Source: Flavobacterium sp. LC2016-01
GTDB lineage: Bacteria; Bacteroidota; Bacteroidia; Flavobacteriales; Flavobacteriaceae
Reading direction: 5' to 3'
NCBI RefSeq assembly: GCF_009711135.1
Contig: NZ_WMIC01000010.1
Location: 124,001 to 188,000, forward strand
Length of the DNA: 64,000 nucleotides
Shown here: in pieces, positions 1-7,716 of the stretch
Position numbering within the stretch: position 1 is the stretch's first letter
How the letters are laid out: each line of letters starts with the position of its first letter
Position numbers and translations under genes: made by a program
Notes under the pieces: model-generated
Seen by the model: the letters and a program-made list of their open reading frames with translations, nothing else
What the model was told of the DNA's origin: nothing
The model's database searches: none

Positions 1-228
1 CTTCAAAATCAGATTTATTTCAAAATTGATTGTGATTTTACGAATAAAAAAGACGAAGCTAATTTTTTCTACAGTTTAGACGGGAAAGTTTGGAATCCGA
101 TAGGAGAAACTTTAAAAATGAAATATACGTTGCCACATTTTATGGGCTATCGTTTTGGCTTATTTAATTATGCCACAAAAAATACTGGCGGATATGCAGA
201 TTTTGACTGGTTTAGGATTAATCATTAA
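1..228 (+). CDS. GH43-family glycoside hydrolase, C-terminal fragment
   Basis: Only the last 75 codons are inside the window; the gene starts upstream and stops at 226-228. The visible part reads as a beta-sandwich end with FFYSLDGKVW, YRFGLFNYATK and a terminal GGYADFDWFRI motif. That pattern is typical of the concanavalin-like C-terminal domain of GH43 beta-xylosidase/arabinofuranosidase proteins. The next gene (GH8) begins 20 bases later on the same strand, so the two are probably co-transcribed, which supports a role in xylan breakdown. The catalytic domain is not visible, so the family call rests on the accessory domain and context. Confidence 0.65.
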   Translation, partial: LQNQIYFKIDCDFTNKKDEANFFYSLDGKVWNPIGETLKMKYTLPHFMGYRFGLFNYATKNTGGYADFDWFRINH

Positions 229-248
229 AAAGATAAAAAAGAAAAAAA

Positions 249-1547
249 ATGATAATAGATAAAAATTTTACAAGTGAATCTCTGGTTAGATTTCACTTTT
301 TGGTACTGCTTATTGGCTTGGTTCTACCCATTCTAGCCATCAGTCAAAATAAAAGGAAGACAGAAAAATCAGAATCTAAAACACCTCAATACCGCAATCT
401 TTTTAAGGAAGCAGGGTATAGTCAGATTGAAATAGACAAGAAATTGACTAAAGCTTATTATGATGTTTTTGAAGGCCCTAACAAAGTTTATTTTGAAGAA
501 GGGGATTCGCTAGGATATGTTTCGGATGTTAAAAATAAAGATGCTCGTACGGAAGGAATGTCGTACGGAATGATGATTGCCGTTCAGCTCAATAAAAAAG
601 AAGTTTTTGACCGAATCTGGAGATGGTCGGTTAAATACATGCAACATCAGGAAGGTCCACGAGAAGGTTATTTTGCCTGGAGTGTAAATCCGGAAACCAA
701 AAAACAAAATTCGGCCGGTTCTGCTTCAGATGGAGAATTGTATTATATCACGAGTTTGCTTTTTGCTTCCAATAAATGGGGTAATTCTACAGGGATAGAT
801 TATTACAAAGAAGCCAGAAGAATATTGGATAATATGTGGAAAAAAGACGGCACAGGCAATGTCCATAATATTATAAATACCGAACATAAGCAAATTTCAT
901 TCGTGCCCGAAGGCGGTGGTTATAACTGGACAGATCCTTCTTATCATGTTCCTGCTTTTTACGAAATCTGGGCATTATATGCCAAAGATGGCCACGAACA
1001 GTTTTATAAAGAATGCGCCGATGTTTCTCGTGAATTTCTGCATAAAGCAACGCATCCGGTAACGGGCTTAAATTCAGATTATACCGAGTTTACTGGCGAA
1101 CCACATCCCACACCCTGGATGCCACCGGGATTTCGATACGATTCCTGGCGCGTTCCTATGAATATTGCAATGGATTATACTTGGTACGGAAAAGACAAAA
1201 AGTGGCAGGAAGAATATGCTTCAAAATTTCAAAATTTCCTAAGATCGAAAGGATTAGACACTTTTGAAGATCAGTTTAATCTGGATGGTTCTAAACCTGA
1301 TTTTATTCTGCAAGCTGGTACGGTTAAAAAACTGAGACATTCTATTGGTTTAGTAGCAACCTCGGCTACGGCATCATTAGTAAATAAAGACAAAAAAAGT
1401 ATCGATTTTGTTCATGCGGTCTGGAATGCCAAATTAGAACCTTATGAGGACGGCTATTTTGATCCCTATTATGATGGATTGATGTATCTCTTTAGTTTAA
1501 TGCATCTCAGTGGTAATTATCAAATCATAAATCCGGCAGTTAAATAA
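249..1547 (+). CDS. GH8 reducing-end xylose-releasing exo-oligoxylanase
   Basis: Predicted GH8 enzyme of 432 aa that would release xylose from the reducing end of xylo-oligosaccharides. The N-terminus has a hydrophobic stretch (about residues 14-32) that looks like an export signal, so it probably acts in the periplasm. The (alpha/alpha)6 barrel motifs of Rex enzymes are visible: TEGMSYGMM with the probable acid Glu102, SASDGELYY with Asp161, and MNIAMDYTWYG with the probable base Asp309. Length slightly exceeds soluble Rex enzymes because of the leader. A start somewhat downstream is possible, but no other ATG precedes the hydrophobic stretch. It sits between GH43-like and GH9 genes in one operon. 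Endoxylanase activity is the alternative. Confidence 0.85.
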   Translation: MIIDKNFTSESLVRFHFLVLLIGLVLPILAISQNKRKTEKSESKTPQYRNLFKEAGYSQIEIDKKLTKAYYDVFEGPNKVYFEEGDSLGYVSDVKNKDARTEGMSYGMMIAVQLNKKEVFDRIWRWSVKYMQHQEGPREGYFAWSVNPETKKQNSAGSASDGELYYITSLLFASNKWGNSTGIDYYKEARRILDNMWKKDGTGNVHNIINTEHKQISFVPEGGGYNWTDPSYHVPAFYEIWALYAKDGHEQFYKECADVSREFLHKATHPVTGLNSDYTEFTGEPHPTPWMPPGFRYDSWRVPMNIAMDYTWYGKDKKWQEEYASKFQNFLRSKGLDTFEDQFNLDGSKPDFILQAGTVKKLRHSIGLVATSATASLVNKDKKSIDFVHAVWNAKLEPYEDGYFDPYYDGLMYLFSLMHLSGNYQIINPAVK

Positions 1548-1570
1548 ATTTTAAACTTAAAAATAAAAAT

Positions 1571-4096
1571 ATGAAACAGTATGCAGTTATTATTTTGTTG
1601 TTTAGTTTTTCGAATATTTCATTTTCTCAGAGTTTAAAATTAAATGAAAAGGACTATTTTGAAACTACTGGCCTGAATGTTCTGGTTTTTAGCAATGAAT
1701 ATAATGGAATGTTTTTTGACGAAAAAACAGCCGGAATAGAGTTCATTCATCATGGTGTTAGAACTGTGACCGGAGGGGCAATCAGACTTCAAAACACTCC
1801 GGAACAGTGGGATTTAATCCCAAAAATGACGAGTCGAAAAGTAGATAAGGCAAACAATACCATTGAAGTTACATTGCGTTATGAAGAGTTTGATTTTGAT
1901 TCCAAAATTGTAGTAACTTCAAAAGGAAAAGGATTTGTTATTACTGTTTTATTGGATAAACCGATTCCAAAGAAATTAGAAGGAAGAGCAGGATTTAATA
2001 TGGAATTTTTGCCTGCCTCTTACGTCGAAAGTAATTATATGGTTGATGGAAGAGCAGAAACTTTTCCGAGATATCCTGCAGGTAACACTGAAATTCAGCC
2101 TTTATCTCAAAAAATTCCACAGTTTGCAGGACATACGACATTTGACGATCGCGGAAGAAATGAATTTATAGTGACACAACCACTCGCATCGGGTAAGAAT
2201 TTAAGCCTTGCTCCTGAAAACCCGGAACGTACAGTAAAAATCCAATCCGAAGATCAGGAAGTTCTGCTTTTTGATGGAAGAAATCTGGGTCAGAATGGTT
2301 GGTTTATAGCGCGTAGTATGCTTCCTTCAAACAAAACAGGAAAAGTGCTGACTTGGTATGTAGAACCTAATGCAATTTCGAATTGGAAAAGAGAACCCGT
2401 AATTGGATTTTCTCAGGTGGGTTATATGCCAAACCAAAAGAAAGTGGCCGTCATCGAACTCGACAAAAATGATAAAGCATTAGCCACAGCGTCAATTTTT
2501 AAACTTAATGAAGACGGAAAATTTGTAGAAAAACTAAAAGGCGATGTCAAGCTTTGGGGGAATTATCTAAGATATAATTATGCTCAGTTTGATTTTAGCA
2601 CTGTTAAAGAAAAAGGACTTTATTACATTCAATATGGAGATCAGAAAACCAATACTTTTCAGATTGAAGATGATATTTATGCTAATGTATGGCATCCTAC
2701 AATGGATGTCTGGTTTCCGGTTCAAATGGACCACATGGAAGTCAATGAAGCTTACAGAGTTTGGCATGGAAAACCATTTTTAGACGATTGTCTTCAGGCG
2801 CCTTTGAATCATGAACATTTTGATGGATATAAGCAAGGACCCACTACAGAAACGAAATATAAACCTTTAGAACGTATTCCGGGAATGTCAGTAGGCGGAT
2901 GGTTTGACGCTGGCGATTTTGATATACAAACTTTTTCGCATGTTAGCGTAATCAATAGTTTTGTAGAATCTTGGGAACAGTTCAAAGTTAAAAGAGATGA
3001 AACTTATATTGACCAAAAAACACAGTTTGTCGATATTCATCGTCCTGATGGCCAACCCGATTTATTACAGCAAATTGAGCATGGCGTTTTGAATCTTGTG
3101 GCACAAGTCGAGAATATTGGGCATCCGGTTAGAGGAATAGTTGTACCTAATCTGCATCAGTATCATCATTTGGGTGATGCTTCTACAGAAACGGATAATC
3201 TTCCTTATAATCCAGCTCTCAAGCCTTATGAATCCAATGGGATTTCCAGTGGAACGCTTGATGACAGATGGGCATTTACAAACCGAACTTCATTTTTGGA
3301 TTATAGAACAGCAGGAGCTTTAGCGTCAGCAAACAGAGCATTAAAGGGCTACAATGATGAACTTTCGGCTAAATGTTTAGCATTAGCCATTAAATTGACA
3401 AACGAAGCAAGGGAAATAGATAAAAAAGCAAAACCCGATGATAGTCCAATGTCGAGATGGGGAAAAGGAAGCGAAATGATTGCGATGTTGCAACTTTACT
3501 TAAGTACGAAAGATAATCAGTATAAAAAGGGTTTTTTAGACAGAATCTGGAAAGCGTTGGATGAAAACATAGAATTTAATCTGAATTCGGCTTTATTGGC
3601 TTTGCCTGCTATGGATAATAATTATAAAGTAAAATTGCGTGGCTATGTCATTAAATATAAAGAAAAAACCGAAAAAGAAAATGCAGGAAACCCTTATAAT
3701 GTTCCGATTGCATTGAGAGGATGGGGCGGAAGTTCTCAGGTTATTAATTGGGCCAGCACCAATTATTACATTCATAAAATTTATCCGGATATCATGGATA
3801 AAGAATATGTTTATCAGGGATTGAACTATATTTTTGGATGTCATCCTTATTCCAATTTATCTTTTGTGAATGCGGTAGGAAACAGATCTAAAAAAGTAGC
3901 TTATGGAAACAACCGTGCCGATTTTACAACCATTGCTGGTGGAGTAGTACCAGGGCTTATCTTTTTAAAGCCGGATTATTTAGAAAATAAAGATGACTGG
4001 CCATTTTTTTGGGGAGAAAATGAGTGTATCATAGATGGTGGAGCGTGGTTTGTTTTTCTCGCTAATACGGTAAATGATTTGGCAAATGAAAAATAG
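1571..4096 (+). CDS. GH9 glycoside hydrolase with N-terminal Ig-like domain
   Basis: Exported 841-aa enzyme with a signal peptide ending near FSQS (residues 1-21). Residues about 22-265 form a beta-rich N-terminal module, followed by a cellulase-type Ig-like domain (about 274-365, beginning PVIGFSQVGYMP). The GH9 catalytic (alpha/alpha)6 domain follows. The GGWFDAGDFD motif (442-451) supplies the catalytic aspartates Asp446/Asp449, and NECIIDGGAW supplies the probable acid Glu818. GH9 enzymes cleave beta-1,4 glucans, and Bacteroidota members also act on xyloglucan, glucomannan or other beta-linked chains, so the substrate is open. It lies 23 bases after the GH8 gene. It is paralogous to the 845-codon gene at 7717-10170, sharing the HFDGYxQGP motif. 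Confidence 0.85.
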   Translation: MKQYAVIILLFSFSNISFSQSLKLNEKDYFETTGLNVLVFSNEYNGMFFDEKTAGIEFIHHGVRTVTGGAIRLQNTPEQWDLIPKMTSRKVDKANNTIEVTLRYEEFDFDSKIVVTSKGKGFVITVLLDKPIPKKLEGRAGFNMEFLPASYVESNYMVDGRAETFPRYPAGNTEIQPLSQKIPQFAGHTTFDDRGRNEFIVTQPLASGKNLSLAPENPERTVKIQSEDQEVLLFDGRNLGQNGWFIARSMLPSNKTGKVLTWYVEPNAISNWKREPVIGFSQVGYMPNQKKVAVIELDKNDKALATASIFKLNEDGKFVEKLKGDVKLWGNYLRYNYAQFDFSTVKEKGLYYIQYGDQKTNTFQIEDDIYANVWHPTMDVWFPVQMDHMEVNEAYRVWHGKPFLDDCLQAPLNHEHFDGYKQGPTTETKYKPLERIPGMSVGGWFDAGDFDIQTFSHVSVINSFVESWEQFKVKRDETYIDQKTQFVDIHRPDGQPDLLQQIEHGVLNLVAQVENIGHPVRGIVVPNLHQYHHLGDASTETDNLPYNPALKPYESNGISSGTLDDRWAFTNRTSFLDYRTAGALASANRALKGYNDELSAKCLALAIKLTNEAREIDKKAKPDDSPMSRWGKGSEMIAMLQLYLSTKDNQYKKGFLDRIWKALDENIEFNLNSALLALPAMDNNYKVKLRGYVIKYKEKTEKENAGNPYNVPIALRGWGGSSQVINWASTNYYIHKIYPDIMDKEYVYQGLNYIFGCHPYSNLSFVNAVGNRSKKVAYGNNRADFTTIAGGVVPGLIFLKPDYLENKDDWPFFWGENECIIDGGAWFVFLANTVNDLANEK

Positions 4097-4112
4097 TAAA
4101 CAGGCTTAAAAT

Positions 4113-4240
4113 TTAACCGCAAGGTGCGCAAAGATCTACGCAAAGTTCGCAAAGCTTTTATTGACAAAGCTTTGCGAACCTAATAAAGCTAATTATAAAC
4201 ACAACGAAAAAAACTTTGCGGGCTTTGCGGTAAAATTAAC
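4113..4240. repeat. Palindromic extragenic element with nested hairpins
   Basis: The gap between GH9 and the esterase is filled by a long imperfect palindrome built of the phrase CGCAAAG. The core is a perfect 14-bp inverted repeat (4145-4158 and 4166-4179, loop 7 nt). Outer arms pair TTAACCGCAAGGTGCGCAAAG (minus its last base, from 4113) with the reverse-complementary phrase ending near 4240. It could fold in mRNA as a processing or stabilising hairpin inside the operon. It has no U-tract, so it is not a standard terminator. The repeated unit resembles dispersed intergenic repeats I associate with Flavobacterium genomes, but that is from memory. Confidence 0.7.
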
Positions 4241-4262
4241 CACAACATAAACAAATATAAAT

Positions 4263-5429
4263 ATGAAACAATTTATAAATATTGCCATACTAATTTCCAG
4301 CTTGTATTTTCAGTCAGGCTGGAGTCAGGAAACACAGTTTATTGAAGATTTTAAATCTTCAACAATGAATCAGTCGGATAAACAATTTCCGCAAGTAAAT
4401 TCGCAAAGACGCGTGCGTGCCAGTATTTCGGCACCCAATGCCAATAAAGTCCAACTGGATATTGGCGGTGTAAAATATGATCTGAAAAAAGATGACAAGG
4501 GAGTTTGGACGGGAGAATCGAATCCGCAGGATGAAGGATTTCATTATTACCAGTTAAATATTGATGGAGCCTCAGTTCCAGATCCGGGAAGTTTGTATTT
4601 CTACGGTGCCGGCCGATGGGGAAGTGGGATAGAAATTCCGTCAAGAGATCAGGAGTTTTTCGAATTAAAAAATGTACCTCATGGTCTTATAAATGAAAAT
4701 ATTTACTTCTCAAAACTGACTAATGCTTTTAGACGTTGTTTTATCTATACTCCTCCTTCTTATAATGAAGATAGTAAAGCACGTTTTCCGGTACTTTATT
4801 TACAACACGGAAGTTTTGAAGACGAAACTGGCTGGTCATCTCAGGGTAAAGCCAATTTAATTTTAGATAATCTAATTGCTTCAAAAAAAGCAACGCCAAT
4901 GATTATTGTAATGGATAACGGCTATGCCTTTAAACCTCAAACTAAAGAGATTTCAGATAAGAAAGAACGTCCGGAATCAATTTTTGAAGAAGTTCTTATT
5001 ACTGAAGTTATTCCTATGATTGACGCTAAGTTTCGTACGATTGCCAATCGTGAACATAGAGCTATCGCGGGTCTTTCGATGGGAGCCAATCAAACAATGA
5101 GAATCATGATGAATCATCTTGATATTTTTTCTTATTATGGAGGTTTCAGCGGTACAGCAAATTATCCAAGTGGTGATACGATTGATGTTGCTACATTTTT
5201 AGACGGAAAATATAAAGATGGTAATGCACTGAACAAAAAAATCAAGCTTTTTTGGTTAGGTCTAGGAACAAAAGAACCAAGCCCTTTTCCTAAATCTATT
5301 GGAGCATTCCGAACCATGTTAGAACAACAAGGAATTAAATATGATTATTATGAATCTCCTGAAACAGCTCATGAGTGGCTTACGTGGAGAAGATGTTTGA
5401 ATCAGTTTGCTTCTAAGCTGTTTAAATAA
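4263..5429 (+). CDS. CE1-type esterase (feruloyl/acetyl-xylan esterase-like)
   Basis: Exported alpha/beta-hydrolase of 388 aa. The signal peptide is about residues 1-21 (ending GWSQE). Residues about 45-125 form an E-set/CBM48-like N-terminal domain with the GFHYYQLNIDG pattern, and the Esterase_D-type catalytic domain occupies about 140-388. The nucleophile is Ser272 in GLSMG and the catalytic His is His370 in AHEWLTWRR. This two-domain layout is common in feruloyl and acetyl-xylan esterases of xylan loci and fits the GH43/GH8 neighbours. It would remove ester decorations so that backbone enzymes can proceed. Exact acyl specificity cannot be read from sequence. Confidence 0.82.
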   Translation: MKQFINIAILISSLYFQSGWSQETQFIEDFKSSTMNQSDKQFPQVNSQRRVRASISAPNANKVQLDIGGVKYDLKKDDKGVWTGESNPQDEGFHYYQLNIDGASVPDPGSLYFYGAGRWGSGIEIPSRDQEFFELKNVPHGLINENIYFSKLTNAFRRCFIYTPPSYNEDSKARFPVLYLQHGSFEDETGWSSQGKANLILDNLIASKKATPMIIVMDNGYAFKPQTKEISDKKERPESIFEEVLITEVIPMIDAKFRTIANREHRAIAGLSMGANQTMRIMMNHLDIFSYYGGFSGTANYPSGDTIDVATFLDGKYKDGNALNKKIKLFWLGLGTKEPSPFPKSIGAFRTMLEQQGIKYDYYESPETAHEWLTWRRCLNQFASKLFK

Positions 5430-5462
5430 TTAATCTAACTTCTAAAAACTAACTAACCTACT

Positions 5463-7643
5463 ATGACCAAACCCTTTCTTATTGCACTATTCTTAATTAA
5501 TGCTACTGCTGTTTTTTCACAAACAACAACAGATACCATAAAACCCCATAAACTTTCTCCTGTAACTGTCGAAGGCAGTCGCATACTTGTTGATATTCAT
5601 CGGCTTGAACCTGTACAAGGTACCTATATTTTTTCAGGTAAAAAGAATGAGGTAATTGATATGACCCAGAAAAATGGTGCGATTACAGAGAAATACGGCA
5701 GACAAATTTTTGCTAAAATACCCGGTATTTTTGTTTACGATATCGACGGAACAGGTAATCAGGTAAATATTTCCACACGTGGCCTTGACCCTCACCGTAG
5801 TTGGGAATTCAATGTGCGTAAGGACGGAATCATAACCAACTCCGACATGTACGGTTATCCTGCCAGTCACTATAATATTCCAATGGAAGCGGTAGAACGT
5901 ATTGAACTAGTTCGGGGTACAGCTTCTCTGCAATACGGTGCGCAATTTGGAGGTATGCTCAATTATATTAGTAAACAGCCAGATTCAAAAAAAGTTACTT
6001 TTGAAACTATCAATACGCTCGGTTCTTACGGTTTAGTGAGTACTTACAACAGCCTTTCGGGAACATTAGGAAAGTTTCGATATTCTGCCTGGGTAAATGG
6101 CAAATGGATTACAGGTTATAGAGATAATAGTGACTCTAGTTTTGATGCTGAAGGAATTTCGCTTTATTATGATGTATCAAAAGATCTAACTTTTAAACTA
6201 GAATGGACGCATTCAAATTACATTACACATATTCCTGGACCGTTAACCGATAGTATGTTTTATGATGATCCAAAAATGTCAACGCGATCTCGTAATTATT
6301 ATCAGCCCAATATCCATATTCCGTCATTAACAGCGGATTGGAATGTTAGTTCTTCAACAAAATTGAGACTGACGACTTCGGCTGTTTTAGGAGCAAGAAA
6401 TAGTGTGATGTTTGACAGGCCGGCCAATATTGCCGACACCATTGTTCCTGCTACACTTCAGTATAATAATCGTCAGGTTGATATTGATCATTTTAATAGT
6501 TACACCACAGAGTTGCGAATGCTTCAATCCTACAAATTGTTCCAACAAACAAGTTCGCTTGCGACAGGTATTCAATATATGAACAACGATCTGCACCGCC
6601 AACAGCAAGGAAAAGGAACAACAGGAACCGATTTTGATTTATCGCTTGTAACACCGGGCTGGGGGAGAGATCTGCATTTCAAAACAAAAAACATAGCATT
6701 ATTTGCCGAAAATCGATGGCTTTTAACAAAGCGATTTTCAGTCAATACAGGAGTTAGAATGGAAATTGGTGAAACGAATATGACCGGTACAACCATTTAT
6801 TATTCAGAAAAAGAATTGCCAAATAAAATTGAACATCATTTTCCGTTATTTGGTGTAAGTGCCCAATATGATCTCACAGAAAGTATCAATATTTACGGAG
6901 GATGGTCGCAAGCTTATAGGCCTGTTATTTTTAAAGATATTATTCCACAATCGATTTACGAGGCAAGCGATAAAAATTTAAAAGATGCTTATGGCTATAA
7001 TACCGAAGTTGGTTTTAGAGGCAAATGGAAATACCTAAATTGGGATGTAACAGGTTTTTATTTGCAATACAACAACCGCTTGGGTACGCTTGCACAAACG
7101 GACTCGGCAAACAATCTGATTATTTTCAGAACCAATATTGGTGATTCAAGAACAGCTGGACTTGAATTCTTTTTGCAGGGCGATTTCTCTTTGGGTAAAA
7201 AGACGAGTTTATCATTGTTTACTTCAACTTCTTTTATGGATGCCCGCTATGAGGATGCTGTAGTTAGATCAGGCAATACCAATGTAAATATCGACGGCAA
7301 TAAAGTAGAAAGTGTTCCGTCCTGGATTTCCAGAAACGGAATTACACTTCGATATTCACAAGTTAGTTTCTCAGCACTTTACAGTTATACAGCTGAAAGT
7401 TATGCCGATGCACTTAATATTGTTACGCCTTCTGCAAGCGGAGCCGTTGGTCTGGTACCTGCATATCAGCTTCTTGATTTAAACCTTGCACTACGATTGA
7501 CAGACAATATAAAATTACAATTTAATCTCAGTAATGTTTTTGATGAGCATTATTTCACAAAACGTCCTCAATTTTACCCGGGACCTGGGATTTGGCCATC
7601 AGACGGAAGAACATTTTCAGGAACAGTATCTATAAAAATATAG
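5463..7643 (+). CDS. TonB-dependent outer-membrane receptor, FecA-like
   Basis: TonB-dependent receptor of 726 aa with a signal peptide (about 1-19, ending VFSQ), a plug domain (about 50-175, containing IPGIFVYDIDGTG, NISTRGLD and IELVRGTASLQYG) and a 22-strand barrel ending in GRTFSGTVSIKI. It lacks the STN and carboxypeptidase-like domains of SusC, and no SusD is adjacent. By family it resembles ferric-dicitrate receptors; by position it is the last gene of the xylan operon, 33 bases after the esterase. It could therefore import xylo-oligosaccharides or an aromatic release product, or simply iron. A strong terminator follows directly. Confidence 0.8.
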   Translation: MTKPFLIALFLINATAVFSQTTTDTIKPHKLSPVTVEGSRILVDIHRLEPVQGTYIFSGKKNEVIDMTQKNGAITEKYGRQIFAKIPGIFVYDIDGTGNQVNISTRGLDPHRSWEFNVRKDGIITNSDMYGYPASHYNIPMEAVERIELVRGTASLQYGAQFGGMLNYISKQPDSKKVTFETINTLGSYGLVSTYNSLSGTLGKFRYSAWVNGKWITGYRDNSDSSFDAEGISLYYDVSKDLTFKLEWTHSNYITHIPGPLTDSMFYDDPKMSTRSRNYYQPNIHIPSLTADWNVSSSTKLRLTTSAVLGARNSVMFDRPANIADTIVPATLQYNNRQVDIDHFNSYTTELRMLQSYKLFQQTSSLATGIQYMNNDLHRQQQGKGTTGTDFDLSLVTPGWGRDLHFKTKNIALFAENRWLLTKRFSVNTGVRMEIGETNMTGTTIYYSEKELPNKIEHHFPLFGVSAQYDLTESINIYGGWSQAYRPVIFKDIIPQSIYEASDKNLKDAYGYNTEVGFRGKWKYLNWDVTGFYLQYNNRLGTLAQTDSANNLIIFRTNIGDSRTAGLEFFLQGDFSLGKKTSLSLFTSTSFMDARYEDAVVRSGNTNVNIDGNKVESVPSWISRNGITLRYSQVSFSALYSYTAESYADALNIVTPSASGAVGLVPAYQLLDLNLALRLTDNIKLQFNLSNVFDEHYFTKRPQFYPGPGIWPSDGRTFSGTVSIKI

Positions 7644-7660
7644 CCAGAATATATTGGAGT

Positions 7661-7710
7661 AAAGCGATAAAATATAGAAAATCATCTTCTATATTTTATC
7701 GCTTTTTTAC
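7661..7710. terminator. Bidirectional rho-independent terminator
   Basis: A perfect 19-bp stem (7661-7679 and 7687-7705) with a 7-nt loop ends in a T-run on the + strand; the A-rich start of the stem gives a short U-run on the - strand. It lies 17 bases after the TonB receptor stop and just beyond the stop of the convergent GH9 gene, so it can serve both. Confidence 0.9.
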
Positions 7711-7716
7711 TAAAGT

